DNA of 64,000 bases from Amycolatopsis deserti. GTDB taxonomy: Bacteria > Actinomycetota > Actinomycetes > Mycobacteriales > Pseudonocardiaceae. The translations under genes and the position numbers were made by a program. The notes below the pieces were generated by a model that saw nothing but the letters and a program-made list of their open reading frames with translations, made no database searches and was not told where the DNA came from. The stretch lies in assembly GCF_014653945.1 (NCBI RefSeq), contig NZ_BNAU01000002.1, forward strand, positions 1,049,914 to 1,113,913, given 5' to 3'. This document shows positions 16,672 through 26,381 of this stretch, in pieces (the first letter of the stretch is position 1; the number at the start of each line of letters is the position of its first letter).

Positions 16672-17678
16672 CTGGCACCTCCCAGGACGAGGACCCCGAC
16701 GATCACCGCGCAGGCGGTCGCCACGACGAACGTCACCGGGGCGAACCGTACCGCGAACGAACGTCCGAAGGTGCCCGCCTGCAGCGCGAACAGCTTCACG
16801 TCGATCGCCGGGCCGACCACCAGGAACACCAGCCGTGGCAGCAGCGGGAGCGCGGTGAGCGAGGCGGCCACGAACGCGTCGGCCTCGCTGCACAGGGCGA
16901 GCACGACCGCGAGGACGGCCATCACCAGCACGCCCAGCACGATCTGGTTGCTGAGCACCTCGAACCAGGCGGCGGGCACGAGGACGTTCATGGCGGCGGC
17001 GATGAGCGCGCCGAGCACCAGGAATCCGGCCGACTCGACCAGGTCGGCGCGTGCCGTCTCGGCGAAGGTGCGCCACTTGCCGCCGCCCTCGGGCAGCCGT
17101 TCCAGGGCGCGCTGGACGATCCAGTCGAGCTTGCCCCACCGCGCCCAGAGCAGGCCCATGACGACGGCGGTCGCGAACGAGCCGAGGAATCGGGCGAGCA
17201 CCATCTCCGGCTGCCCGGGGAAGGCGACCGCGGTGGCGACGAGCACCACCGGGTTCACCGCCGGGGCCGCGAGCAGGAAGGTGAGCGCGGCGGCCGGGGC
17301 GACGCCCTGGCCGATCAGGCGGCGCGCCACCGGCACCGACGCGCACTCGCAGCCGGGCAGGGCGACCCCGGCCAGGCCCGCGACGCCCACGGCGCCGGCC
17401 TGGTTCCGCGGGATGACCCGGCGCAGGACGCGCGCCGGGACGAACCCCGCGATCGCCCCGCTGATCAGCACGCCGAGCACGAGGAACGGCAGGGCCTGCA
17501 CACACACCGCGACGAACACCGTGGAGCCGGTCCGCAGGGCCGGCACGTCGAGCACGTCGCGCAGCCAGCCCTGCCCGAGGACGGCGACGACCAGGAGGGC
17601 GCAGAGCACCTCGATGGAGGTGACCCGCCCCCGGCGCCGCTTGCCCTCGGGCTCGGTTCGGTCCAGTACTTCGCTCAC
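16668..17678 (-). CDS. COG0701 permease (ArsP/DUF318 type)
   Basis: The 336-residue permease has about eight to ten membrane helices. It carries the duplicated family motif: GVALPGCECASVPVARRL near residue 105, and a second half with CSEADAFVAASL. The Cys-x-Cys and conserved Ser/Pro are typical of this family, which includes ArsP and permeases partnered with TIGR03943 proteins. It heads a three-gene operon. The GTG start lacks a clear ribosome site. Substrate could be a metal or metalloid; nearness to zur and smtB makes zinc attractive, but no Zur box was recognised. Confidence 0.88.
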   Translation of the reverse strand: MSEVLDRTEPEGKRRRGRVTSIEVLCALLVVAVLGQGWLRDVLDVPALRTGSTVFVAVCVQALPFLVLGVLISGAIAGFVPARVLRRVIPRNQAGAVGVAGLAGVALPGCECASVPVARRLIGQGVAPAAALTFLLAAPAVNPVVLVATAVAFPGQPEMVLARFLGSFATAVVMGLLWARWGKLDWIVQRALERLPEGGGKWRTFAETARADLVESAGFLVLGALIAAAMNVLVPAAWFEVLSNQIVLGVLVMAVLAVVLALCSEADAFVAASLTALPLLPRLVFLVVGPAIDVKLFALQAGTFGRSFAVRFAPVTFVVATACAVIVGVLVLGGAR

Positions 17679-17727
17679 CGGGCCGATACTGCCAGGGAGG
17701 GGCGACCGGAACGGCGAGCCGGGTCGA

Positions 17728-17806
17728 CGAGTGGACCATCTCGTGCGCTGAGGGGTACGAGATGGTCATTTCGTGGAGAGGTTCGGTGCACGAGTGGACA
17801 GTTCGT
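17728..17806 (-). repeat. Three iterated palindromic motifs upstream of permease operon
   Basis: Three related 17-18-base imperfect palindromes of the form ACGAG-N8-YTCGT begin at 17728 (ACGAGTGGACCATCTCGT), 17757 (ACGAGATGGTCATTTCGT) and 17790 (ACGAGTGGACAGTTCGT). The spacings are 29 and 33 bases, close to three helical turns. Parts of copies 1 and 2 also form a 10-bp hairpin (17735-17744 with 17757-17766). The position, 50-130 bases before the permease start, suits an operator array or a leader structure. Confidence 0.55.
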
Positions 17807-17821
17807 GCGCGTGCGACTGGT

Positions 17822-17950
17822 GGGAGGTGGTCGGGGGACGCGCTGGGGTGGCGGGGAGGGGGTTCAGCTGGTGGGCCGGGTTGGGCGGGACTGGGCCGGG
17901 CCGGGTTGGGTTGGGCTGGGCCGGGCCGGTTGGGCTGGCCCGGCTGCGGG
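17822..17950 (+). repeat. G-run low-complexity stretch
   Basis: Many short GGG runs separated by one to three bases (GGGCCGGGTTGGG and similar) fill this stretch on the plus strand, so it could form G-quadruplexes. No gene is supported in 17679-18222. Confidence 0.6.
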
Positions 17951-18021
17951 ATGCCGAATGTGGTGGTCGGCTGGGGCGCGGCCAGGCAACGGGCAGCCGC
18001 TTGGCTGGGTCCGAGGACGGG

Positions 18022-18118
18022 CCTGGTTCGGACAGGTGGGCCGCAGGCAGTCCCAGGCGACGCAGGGCAGCGGTGCCTGAAGAGGAACCTGGTTCACACC
18101 CGTGGGCTGCGGGCAGTC
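18022..18118 (+). repeat. Two imperfect 31-bp direct repeats
   Basis: The block at 18022-18052 recurs at 18088-18118, a 66-base shift, with about five differences. Shared parts are CCTGGTTC, GTGGGC and GGCAGTC. It is in a gene-free interval and its function is unknown. Confidence 0.5.
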
Positions 18119-18222
18119 AGGGCAGCAGGCAACGCGAGGGGGCAAGGCAGTGTGGCCGGTGGATCACCGGCGGCAACACTGGCAGTCGCGAGCCCAATAC
18201 CCCGCAAACCGGCCGTGGCGGG

Positions 18223-18627
18223 TCAGGTCAGTTCGGCGCGTAGCTGCGAAGCCGTGGAGACCACCAGCATCAGCAGCGTTCCCAGCGCGGGGATCTCCAG
18301 CCCCTGCGCCGGAAAGGCGTACCGCAGCGTCAGGTCCAGCCCGCGCTCCGCGTGCTGCACCCCCAGCGTTCCGAACAGGCCCTGCCCCGCCCGTTCGGCC
18401 GCCTTCGCCGCGAAGGCCGGGTCGTCGGGCAGGTCCCAGCCGACCACGCAGGTCAGGCTGAGCACCGTCAGGCCCTCCGCGAGCTGCGTCGACTGCACCA
18501 CGCAAGGGACACCGTTGTGGGAGAACGTCAACGCGCCGTCGTCGTCGACGTGGACTTCCAGGTACGTCTCGAGCGCTTCCCGGGCCCGGCTCAGCAGCTC
18601 CGCCGTGTCCGCCGCCTCCGTGTTCAC
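18223..18627 (-). CDS. YbjN-like small protein
   Basis: The ~134-residue protein has a YbjN/TY3-like alpha-beta pattern: an N-terminal helix ([15 protein letters not shown]), then strands [16 protein letters not shown] and [15 protein letters not shown]. The GTG at 18627 overlaps the uppS stop (GTGA). The same slot between zur and uppS holds Rv2360c in M. tuberculosis, so this is a conserved gene of unknown function. It is probably the last gene of the recO-uppS transcript. Confidence 0.78.
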   Translation of the reverse strand: MNTEAADTAELLSRAREALETYLEVHVDDDGALTFSHNGVPCVVQSTQLAEGLTVLSLTCVVGWDLPDDPAFAAKAAERAGQGLFGTLGVQHAERGLDLTLRYAFPAQGLEIPALGTLLMLVVSTASQLRAELT

Positions 18628-19442
18628 GACGCCCCCTTCGCCGCGTCCACCGCGGCCCCGAACCGGCGGTCCCGGCGCGCGTACTCCTCGCACGCGGCCC
18701 ACAGCTGACGGCGGTCGAAGTCCGGGAAGAGCGTGTCCTGGAAGACGAACTCCGCGTAGGCCGACTGCCAGAGCATGAAGTTCGACGTCCGCAGCTCACC
18801 GGAGGGCCGCAGGAACAGGTCCACGTCCGGCATGTCCGGCTGGTACATGTACTTCGCGAGCATCCGCTCGTCCACCTTGTCCGGGTTGATCTTACCCTCG
18901 GCGGCGAGCTTCGCGACCCGGCGAGCCGCGTCGGCGATCTCCGCGCGCCCGCCGTAGTTCACGCACATCGTCATGTTCATCAGCGTGTTGTGCTTGGTCT
19001 TCTCCTCGGCGGCCTGCAGCTCCTTGATGACGCTGCGCCACAGCCGCGGCGCGCGCCCGGCCCACCGGATCCGCACACCGATCGAGCCCAGGTAGTCGAC
19101 CTGACGGCGGATCGTGTCGCGGTTGAAGCCCATCAGGAACCGCACCTCGTCGGGGCTGCGCTTCCAGTTCTCCGTCGAGAACGCGTACACCGAGAGCCAC
19201 TTGACGCCGAGCTCGACCGCCCCGCTGGCGACATCGATCATCACGGCCTCACCGCGCTTGTGCCCCTCGATCCGCGGCAGGCCCCGCTGGTTGGCCCAGC
19301 GGCCGTTGCCGTCCATCACCAGGGCGACGTGGTTGGGCACCAGCTCGCGCGGGATCGCCGGCGGCTTCGCGCCGGACGGGTGCGGGTCCGGCGCCCGCAG
19401 TTCCACCGCAGCCGAACTCGCCGCACGTGCCTTGAGCCGCAC
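18624..19442 (-). CDS. uppS: Long-chain cis-prenyl diphosphate synthase (UppS family)
   Basis: The 272-residue enzyme condenses isopentenyl diphosphate onto an allylic primer to make the lipid carrier for cell-wall synthesis. Signatures are [17 protein letters not shown] (catalytic Asp44 with this start), [17 protein letters not shown] and [16 protein letters not shown]. By its homology to Rv2361c it is likely the decaprenyl diphosphate synthase. GTG 19442 is chosen because GGGAGGA lies just upstream and the family length fits. Confidence 0.95.
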   Translation of the reverse strand: MRLKARAASSAAVELRAPDPHPSGAKPPAIPRELVPNHVALVMDGNGRWANQRGLPRIEGHKRGEAVMIDVASGAVELGVKWLSVYAFSTENWKRSPDEVRFLMGFNRDTIRRQVDYLGSIGVRIRWAGRAPRLWRSVIKELQAAEEKTKHNTLMNMTMCVNYGGRAEIADAARRVAKLAAEGKINPDKVDERMLAKYMYQPDMPDVDLFLRPSGELRTSNFMLWQSAYAEFVFQDTLFPDFDRRQLWAACEEYARRDRRFGAAVDAAKGAS

Positions 19443-19479
19443 CTGATCCTCCCACTGCCTCGGGTTGCGGCTTCCGACC

Positions 19480-20235
19480 CTACTTGCCCGGCTGGAGCTC
19501 CCTGGCACGCCTCTCGACGAGCGGCAACGACTTCAGCTGCCGTTCCAGGTGCCACTGCAGGTGAGCGGCCACGATGCCGCTCGCGTCCCGGCGGGTCGCC
19601 TGGACCGACGCCTCCGCGACGTCCCAGTCGCCGTGCAGCAGCGACTCCAGCAGCACCAGCACCTCCGGCGCCGGGTGCACCGAACCCGCCACCCGGCAGT
19701 CGCCGCACAGCGAGCCGCCGGCCTGCACGTTGAACGCGGCGTGCGGGCCGGGCAGGCCGCAGCGGGCGCACTCGGTGATGGCGGGCGCCCACCCGGCGAA
19801 GGACATCGCGCGCAGCAGGAACGCGTCCAGGACCAGCGAAGGGTCCCGCTGACCGTCGGCCAGCGCCCGCAGCGCCCCGACGACCAGCAGGTACAGCCGC
19901 ATCGCCGGCTCACCCTCCTCGACGGTGAGCCGGTCGGCGGTCTCGGCGATCGCGCTGGCCGCCGTGTAGCGCTGGTAGTCGCCCACGAGCGGCAGCGCGA
20001 ACGCGTCGACCGTCTGGACCTGCGTGATCACGTCCAGCGAGCGGCCGGTGTAGAACTGCACGTCGACGTGCCCGAACGGCTCCAGCCGCGCCCCGAACCG
20101 CGACGTCGTGCGGCGCACCCCCTTCGCGACGGCCCGGACCTTGCCGTAGCGCCGCGTGAGGAAGGTGATGATGCGGTCCGCCTCACCCAGCTTGTGGACC
20201 CGCAGCACCACGCCGGTGTCGCGATAAAGACTCAC
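19480..20235 (-). CDS. recO: DNA repair protein RecO
   Basis: The 251-residue recombination mediator loads RecA in the RecFOR pathway. It has an N-terminal OB fold ([22 protein letters not shown], here only partly conserved beyond that), the FARLEPF-like segment [13 protein letters not shown], and a zinc site made by CARCG and CGDC near residues 158-180. It lies 37 nt upstream of uppS in the same direction, as in mycobacteria. Confidence 0.95.
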   Translation of the reverse strand: MSLYRDTGVVLRVHKLGEADRIITFLTRRYGKVRAVAKGVRRTTSRFGARLEPFGHVDVQFYTGRSLDVITQVQTVDAFALPLVGDYQRYTAASAIAETADRLTVEEGEPAMRLYLLVVGALRALADGQRDPSLVLDAFLLRAMSFAGWAPAITECARCGLPGPHAAFNVQAGGSLCGDCRVAGSVHPAPEVLVLLESLLHGDWDVAEASVQATRRDASGIVAAHLQWHLERQLKSLPLVERRARELQPGK

Positions 20236-20247
20236 GTCTCCATGGTC

Positions 20248-20664
20248 TCACGCGTACGCGGACAAGCCGGTGAACGGCGCGAACGGCAGGTTTCGCGCGA
20301 CCCACCACACGAGCGCGAGACCGGCGACGCCCAGCGTGAGCCACCGTCCCCGGGCACCGGCCGGCCACCACCGCCGGGCCCGGCCCGCCTCCCACCGGAC
20401 CGCCGCGACCAGCGTGACCACCGCCAGCGGAAAGAGCACCACCAGCGCGAACGCGTTGTACGACAGGGCCGCGACCACGTCGCCGTGCAACAACGCACCC
20501 AGTGCCCGGCTGCCCCCGCAGAACGGGCAGTCCAGACCGGTCAGGGCGTGGAACCAGCACGGGATCCGGAGCACCCCCGTGCCGAGCGCCGCTCCGGCCG
20601 CGAGACCGGCGACGGCCACGGCGGGCGTGACCCGCACGCTCCGCCACGACCGCCGCACCGTCAT
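20248..20664 (-). CDS. DUF2752 membrane protein
   Basis: The 138-residue protein has three to four hydrophobic segments and the DUF2752 core IPCWFHALTGLDCPFCGGSR followed by ALGALLHGD. The conserved cysteines Cys-x2-Cys and the upstream IPC suggest a metal or disulfide site. Family function is unknown. Start ATG 20664 lies 4 nt after the stop of the RDD-protein gene, so they form an operon. A longer frame extends upstream into that gene and is not used. Confidence 0.85.
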   Translation of the reverse strand: MTVRRSWRSVRVTPAVAVAGLAAGAALGTGVLRIPCWFHALTGLDCPFCGGSRALGALLHGDVVAALSYNAFALVVLFPLAVVTLVAAVRWEAGRARRWWPAGARGRWLTLGVAGLALVWWVARNLPFAPFTGLSAYA

Positions 20665-20668
20665 GACC

Positions 20669-21415
20669 TCAGTACATCGCCTTCGTCGAGATGGCGTAAG
20701 TCTTCGCGGCCTTGTCGTGCCAGCCCTGCCGCGCCTGCTCGTCGAAGAACGGCGAGAGGACCACCAGCAGCTCCACCAGCCCACCGATGCACGGGATGAG
20801 GCCCGGCAGCACCATCGTGGCCAGCCGGGTGAACGCCGGCCCACCGCCGATCCCGGCGCCCGGCTGCCCCGCCGACTGCTCGGTGACTACCCGGATGCCG
20901 GCCACGTTCTTGCCCACCGTCGCGCCGCGCGTGGCGAGCATCGTGCCCTCGTACACCAGCACCGACAGCGACGTCAGCGGCAGGAACAGGAAGAAGATCC
21001 ACCACGTGTCCGGGTCACCGGCGAGCACCGCGAGCTGCAGGATCAGCACCAGGATCGTCAGCGGCACCCCGATGATCAGGCCGTCCACGACCCGCGCGAG
21101 GAAGCGGCTGCCCATCGTGGCGAGCACGAGCGGCGGCGTGTGCCGGAACTGGATCTGCGAACCCGGCACGACGATGTGCGCCTGTCCCGGCATGGGCGGG
21201 ACGCGGCCGTACGGCGGCTGCCCGGGATGCCCCTGCGGCATCCCGTACGCCGGGCTCTGCGGATAACCGGGCTGGGGGTAACCGGACTGGGGGTACCCGG
21301 GCTGCGGATACGGCTGCTGGAACCCGCCCGAGGGCTGGCCGTAGGGCTGCTGACCGGTCTGCGGGTACTGCCCGTAGGGCTGCTGGCCCGGCTGCTGATC
21401 GTAGGGATTGGTCAC
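20669..21415 (-). CDS. RDD-family membrane protein with Pro/Gln/Tyr-rich N-terminus
   Basis: The 248-residue protein has a disordered N-terminal ~85 residues rich in PQ, PGY and QQPYG repeats. An RDD domain follows: [19 protein letters not shown] (the Arg and Asp-Asp-like segment), further membrane helices, and [15 protein letters not shown]. Such N-terminal tails in actinobacterial membrane proteins often bind partner domains. The function of the RDD domain here is unknown. It is followed closely by the DUF2752 gene. Confidence 0.87.
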   Translation of the reverse strand: MTNPYDQQPGQQPYGQYPQTGQQPYGQPSGGFQQPYPQPGYPQSGYPQPGYPQSPAYGMPQGHPGQPPYGRVPPMPGQAHIVVPGSQIQFRHTPPLVLATMGSRFLARVVDGLIIGVPLTILVLILQLAVLAGDPDTWWIFFLFLPLTSLSVLVYEGTMLATRGATVGKNVAGIRVVTEQSAGQPGAGIGGGPAFTRLATMVLPGLIPCIGGLVELLVVLSPFFDEQARQGWHDKAAKTYAISTKAMY

Positions 21416-21433
21416 TGGATTCCCCCTCGGAGT

Positions 21434-21467
21434 GGATCACGTCGGGCGGCAGCGTACCCGGTGATCC
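21434..21467 (-). terminator. Hairpin between era and the RDD gene
   Basis: GGATCAC (21434-21440) pairs with GTGATCC (21461-21467), and an inner CGGG/CCCG extends the stem. It lies 20 nt past the era stop and 19 nt before the RDD start. It may terminate the long phoH-ybeY-era transcript. Confidence 0.45.
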
Positions 21468-21486
21468 GGAGCGGGCGGGGAACCGG

Positions 21487-22380
21487 CTAGAACCCCAGGC
21501 GGCGCAACTGCTTCGGGTCGCGCTGCCAGTCCTTCGCGACCTTCACGTGCAGGTTGAGGTAGACCTTCGTGCCCAGCAGCTTCTGGATCTGCTGCCGCGC
21601 CTGCGCGCCCACCGCCTTCATGCGCTCGCCCTGGTGGCCCAGGATGATGCCCTTCTGGCTGGGTCGCTCGACGTACACCGTCGCGTAGATGTCGAGCAGG
21701 TCCCGCTTGTCCTCGCGCGGCAGCATCTCCTCCACGGTCACCGCGATGGAGTGCGGCAGCTCGTCGCGCACGCCTTCCAGCGCCGCTTCCCGGATCAGCT
21801 CCGCCACCAGCGTCTGCTCGGGTTCGTCGGTCAGGTCGCCGTCCGGGTAGAGCTGCGGGCCCTCCGGCAGCCGCGCGACGAGCAGGTCCTCCAGCTGCTT
21901 GACCTGGAAACCGTCCACGGCGGACACCGGGATCAGCTCCTCGAAGTCCAGCACGTCCTGCAGCGCCAGCAGCTGCTCGGCGATCTGCTCCGGCTTGGCC
22001 AGGTCGGTCTTGGTGACGATCCCGATCACCGGCGTGCGCTGGGCGACCTTGCGCAGCTCGCTGGCGATGTAGCGGTCGCCGGGGCCGACCTTCTCGTCGG
22101 CCGGCACGCAGAACCCGACGACGTCCACTTCGGACCAGGTTTCGCGCACGACGTCGTTGAGCCGCTGCCCGAGCAGCGTCCGCGGCTTGTGCACGCCCGG
22201 CGTGTCCACGATGACCAGCTGGGCGTCGTCGCGGTGGACGATGCCGCGGATGGCGTGCCGGGTGGTCTGCGGCTTGCTCGAGGTGATCGCGACCTTGGTG
22301 CCGACCAGCGAGTTGGTCAGGGTCGACTTGCCGGCGTTGGGACGGCCGACGAAGCAGGCGAAGCCGGAGCGGTGGGTCAC
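21487..22380 (-). CDS. era: GTPase Era
   Basis: The 297-residue GTPase for 16S rRNA and 30S maturation has G1 GRPNAGKS (12-19), the switch segment KPQTTRHAIRG, G3 DTPG, G4 TKTD and a C-terminal KH domain containing GIILGHQGERMKAVG. The GTG start overlaps the TGA of the upstream small gene (GTGA). The neighbourhood era - small gene - CBS protein - ybeY - phoH is the conserved bacterial ribosome-maturation cluster. Confidence 0.97.
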   Translation of the reverse strand: MTHRSGFACFVGRPNAGKSTLTNSLVGTKVAITSSKPQTTRHAIRGIVHRDDAQLVIVDTPGVHKPRTLLGQRLNDVVRETWSEVDVVGFCVPADEKVGPGDRYIASELRKVAQRTPVIGIVTKTDLAKPEQIAEQLLALQDVLDFEELIPVSAVDGFQVKQLEDLLVARLPEGPQLYPDGDLTDEPEQTLVAELIREAALEGVRDELPHSIAVTVEEMLPREDKRDLLDIYATVYVERPSQKGIILGHQGERMKAVGAQARQQIQKLLGTKVYLNLHVKVAKDWQRDPKQLRRLGF

Positions 22381-22709
22381 AGCACTTCCTGCACGGTTCC
22401 GGACGGGTCGGCCCGCAGGATCGTCGCCGTCTTCGCCAGGTCGCGCACGGCCTGCACGGACGCCTCGGCCACGAACGGCTCGGCCGTGACGACCGCGGCC
22501 GCCTCCAGGCCCTCCGCCCCGCTGGACACTGCGGCCGCGACCGCCGCCTGCAGCGCGGTGATCTTGAACGAGGGCAGGTCGACCGTGGTGGCCGCGTAGG
22601 TGCGGCCGTCGGTGTCGCGCACCGCGGCGCCCTCGGCGGAGTTGTTCCGCGCCCGCGCGGATCGGGCGAGGATGACGATCTTCTCGTCCTCCGGGTCCAG
22701 CTCAGGCAT
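22377..22709 (-). CDS. Small conserved protein with cytidine-deaminase-like fold
   Basis: The 110-residue protein resembles the C-terminal part of cytidine deaminases: AATTVDLPSFKITALQAAVAAAVSSGAEGLEAAAVVT. It lacks the zinc-binding His/Cys ligands (no HAE or PCxxC), so it is probably not an active deaminase. It occupies the slot of Rv2365c between era and the CBS-protein gene. ATG 22709 is preceded by GGAG and overlaps the end of the CBS-protein gene by eight bases. Confidence 0.82.
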   Translation of the reverse strand: MPELDPEDEKIVILARSARARNNSAEGAAVRDTDGRTYAATTVDLPSFKITALQAAVAAAVSSGAEGLEAAAVVTAEPFVAEASVQAVRDLAKTATILRADPSGTVQEVL

Positions 22710-24039
22710 GGTCCACACTCCTGTCGGCCTCGTCGTGGTCACCGTTTCCGGTACGCACCCTACGTCCGGCCAGCTCGTCGCTCTCCGCCTGCACCACCAC
22801 GGTCGTGATCCGCATCCGGCCGCGGCGGTCCTTGCCGCCCTCGGCGTGCAGCCGCAGCCCGTCCACCTCGGCCTCGGCGCCGGGCAGCGGCACCCGGCCG
22901 AGCCGCTGCGCGAGCAGGCCGCCGACGGTCTCCACGTCGTGGTCCTCCAGCTCCAGCCCGAACAGTTCGCCCAGGTCGCCGACGCCCAGCCGCGCGGACA
23001 CCCGCACCGTGCGGTCGTCGAGGTGCTCGACCGGTGGCCGCTCCTCCAGGTCGGACTCGTCGGTGATCTCACCGACGATCTCCTCCAGGATGTCCTCGAT
23101 GGTCAGCAGGCCCGCGGTGCCGCCGTACTCGTCGACCGCGACGGCCAGGTGGTTGTGCGACACCTGCATCTCGCGCAGCAGGTCGTCCAGGCGCTTGGAG
23201 TCGGGCACGAAGCTCGCCGGGTACATCAGGTCCGCCACCGGCTTGGCCTCGCCGCCCTCGAGCTGCGCGCGCACCAGGTCCTTGATGTTGACCACGCCGA
23301 CGATGTCGTCCACCGACTCACCGATCACCGGCAGCCGCGTGAAGCCGGTGCGCAGCGACAGGGCCAGCGCCTGCCGGACGCTCTTGGTCTGTTCGATCCA
23401 GATGATCTCGGTGCGCGGCACCATGACCTCGCGCGCGACCGTGTCGCCCAGCTCGAACACCGAGTGGATCATCTGCCGCTCGCCCGGCTCCACCACCCCG
23501 CGCTCCTCGGCCAGGTCGACCAGCTCGCGCAGCTCGATTTCCGTGGTGAACGGGCCCTCGCGGAAGCCCTGGCCGGGCGTGATCGCGTTGCCGATGATGA
23601 TCAGCAACCGGGACAGCGGCCCGAGGATCGACCCGAGCACCCGCACCGGCCAGGCCACCAGCGTGCCGACGCGGTAGGGGTGCTGGCGGCCGATCGTGCG
23701 CGGCCCGACGCCGATGAGGACGTAGCTGACCAGCAGCATCACCAGCGCGGCCACCACCACCGCCAGCGCCTCCGGCTTGATCCACCGCAGGAACACCACG
23801 GTGACCAGCACCGTCGCGGTGAGCTCGCAGCCCAGCCGCAGCAGCACGAGCAGGTTGATGTGCCGTCGCCGCTCGTCGATCACCATGGCCAGCTGGCGGG
23901 CGCCGGGGCGGCCCATCCGGATCAGCCCCTCGGCGCGGGCCTTCGACACGCTGCTGACCGCCGCGTCGGCGGCCGCGAGCACGCCGCCGAGCAGTACCAG
24001 CGCCACGGCGATGACCAGGAGAGCGGCCGAACTCGCCAT
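22702..24039 (-). CDS. CNNM/CorC-type membrane protein with CBS domains
   Basis: The 445-residue protein has an N-terminal DUF21/CNNM membrane domain (hydrophobic segments in the first ~150 residues), a tandem CBS pair (from about 200; VPRTEIIWI, TRLPVIGESVDDIVGVV), and a C-terminal CorC_HlyC domain (VSARLGVGDLGELFG). Such proteins are linked to magnesium/cobalt efflux or resistance. Downstream of ybeY by 11 nt, it matches Rv2366c in order. The start ATG 24039 is used; longer frames upstream overlap ybeY. Confidence 0.9.
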   Translation of the reverse strand: MASSAALLVIAVALVLLGGVLAAADAAVSSVSKARAEGLIRMGRPGARQLAMVIDERRRHINLLVLLRLGCELTATVLVTVVFLRWIKPEALAVVVAALVMLLVSYVLIGVGPRTIGRQHPYRVGTLVAWPVRVLGSILGPLSRLLIIIGNAITPGQGFREGPFTTEIELRELVDLAEERGVVEPGERQMIHSVFELGDTVAREVMVPRTEIIWIEQTKSVRQALALSLRTGFTRLPVIGESVDDIVGVVNIKDLVRAQLEGGEAKPVADLMYPASFVPDSKRLDDLLREMQVSHNHLAVAVDEYGGTAGLLTIEDILEEIVGEITDESDLEERPPVEHLDDRTVRVSARLGVGDLGELFGLELEDHDVETVGGLLAQRLGRVPLPGAEAEVDGLRLHAEGGKDRRGRMRITTVVVQAESDELAGRRVRTGNGDHDEADRSVDHA

Positions 24040-24050
24040 CTCCGGCGGCC

Positions 24051-24599
24051 TCAGCTCTCGGTGTCGGCCGGGCCGTCCAGGCCCGCGGCCCCCAGCAGCC
24101 GGTCGTCGGCCGTGCGCTGCGCGTCGCGCCGCTTGGCCTCGGCGACCGCGGCCTGGAAGTCGGCGAGGATCCGCTTCTGCAGCCCGAACATCTCGCGCCC
24201 CTCGGCGGGTTCGGCGTGGTCGTAGCCGAGCAGGTGCAGCACGCCGTGCACGGTGAGCAGGTGCAGCTCGTCGAGCAGCGAGTGGCCGGCGGTGCGGGCC
24301 TGGTCCCTGGCGAAGGCCGGGCACAGCACGATGTCGCCGAGCAGCGCCGGCGACGGGTCACCGGCGTCCGGGCGGCGGGCGGCGTCCAGCTCGTCCATCG
24401 GGAAGGCCATGACGTCGGTGGGACCGGGCAGGTCCATCCAGCGTTCGTGCAGGTCGGACATGACGTCGAGGGTCACCAGCACCACCGACAGCTCGGCGAG
24501 CGGGCTGACCTCCATGCGGTCCAGCGCGAAGCGCGCGGCGGAGACGATCGACGTCTCGTCCACCGCGACACCGGACTCGTTCGCGATCTCGATGGTCAT
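24051..24599 (-). CDS. ybeY: Endoribonuclease YbeY
   Basis: The 182-residue metal-dependent RNase is needed for 16S rRNA 3'-end maturation. The zinc site [11 protein letters not shown] gives His118, His122 and His128 (H-x3-H-x5-H). Upstream are TDVMAFPM and LLGDIVLCP, both family-typical. ATG 24599 (protein beginning MTIEIANES) lies 2 nt after the phoH stop. The C-terminal tail of about 40 residues is longer than in E. coli. Confidence 0.95.
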   Translation of the reverse strand: MTIEIANESGVAVDETSIVSAARFALDRMEVSPLAELSVVLVTLDVMSDLHERWMDLPGPTDVMAFPMDELDAARRPDAGDPSPALLGDIVLCPAFARDQARTAGHSLLDELHLLTVHGVLHLLGYDHAEPAEGREMFGLQKRILADFQAAVAEAKRRDAQRTADDRLLGAAGLDGPADTES

Positions 24600-24601
24600 G
24601 C

Positions 24602-25696
<1,095 letters not shown>

Positions 25697-25786
25697 GTGT
25701 CCTCGGGCCTGCCTTCTGCGTGTCCGCTGCTCGCTTCCTGCTTACCCCATCGATGCTAGCGGGCCGGGCAGGGGACGCGCAGTCGG

Positions 25787-26146
25787 TTACTTCGCGAGTC
25801 GCCCGAAGAACCCGAGCTGCTCCCCGCCCAGGACGTGCGCGTGCACGTGGAACACGGTCTGGCCGGCGTCACCCTCCGTGTTGAAGACCACGCGGTAGCC
25901 CGACTCGGCGATGCCCTCCAGTTCGGCGACCTTCGCGGCGGTGGTCAGCACGTCGGACAGCAGTTGCGGATCGGCCGCGGCCAGCTCGGCGACATTGCGG
26001 TAACGCTTCTTCGGCACGACGAGCACGTGCACGCGAGCCTGCGGCTGGATATCGCGAAACGCGAAAGTTGTTTCGGTTTCGTACACCTTGTCGCTCGGAA
26101 TCTCGCCCGCGATGATCCGCTCGAACAACGTCTCGGCATCACTCAT
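25787..26146 (-). CDS. HIT-family nucleotide-binding protein
   Basis: The 119-residue HIT protein hydrolyses or transfers nucleotide phosphoramidates. The histidine triad reads FHVHAHVLGG (His100, His102, His104; the middle one is the nucleophile). DIQPQARVHVLVVPKKRYR is the typical HINT-type strand. ATG 26146 gives the usual HINT length; a longer frame upstream adds an unlikely arginine/proline-rich tail. It lies 90 nt upstream of phoH. Confidence 0.93.
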   Translation of the reverse strand: MSDAETLFERIIAGEIPSDKVYETETTFAFRDIQPQARVHVLVVPKKRYRNVAELAAADPQLLSDVLTTAAKVAELEGIAESGYRVVFNTEGDAGQTVFHVHAHVLGGEQLGFFGRLAK

Positions 26147-26212
26147 GGGGCGAACCCTATCGCGTGCCGGGATGCCCGGTGGGACAAGGGAAGTCGCGGA
26201 TCGCGGGAGACG

Positions 26213-26256
26213 CCGCGGGGCGGTGGAGCCTGGGGGTCGCTCCACCGCCTCCGCGG
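26213..26256 (-). terminator. Long stem-loop in the HIT/rsmE gap
   Basis: CCGCGG-G-GCGGTGGAGC (26213-26229) pairs with GCTCCACCGC-CT-CCGCGG (26239-26256): a ~16-bp stem with a small bulge and a 9-base loop. It could end transcription coming from rsmE, or be part of the HIT leader. Confidence 0.5.
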
Positions 26257-26316
26257 CTCCGCCGGACCGAGGGGGGAGGTGTCCGGCGGGGCTTTGGGCA
26301 CCCGGGGGCGACCCCA

Positions 26317-26381
26317 GGTGTCGTGTGGGTCAGGGTAATGGGTGCGGCGCCCCATGCGCCACAGTCGACACCCAATTTTTT
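26317..26381 (+). terminator. Structured element followed by a T6 tract
   Basis: GGTGTCG (26317-26323) pairs with CGACACC (26366-26372), and TGTGG with CCACA just inside. Six T residues follow at 26376-26381. On the plus strand this reads as a rho-independent terminator, but no plus-strand gene is seen before it. On the minus strand it would be an A-rich start followed by a hairpin. The rest of 26147-26683 holds no supported gene. Confidence 0.4.

Noticed and set aside
17830-18222. Short Gly/Trp-rich plus-strand genes in the G-run interval
   Set aside because: They arise from the GGG-rich repeats and have no start signals or family match.
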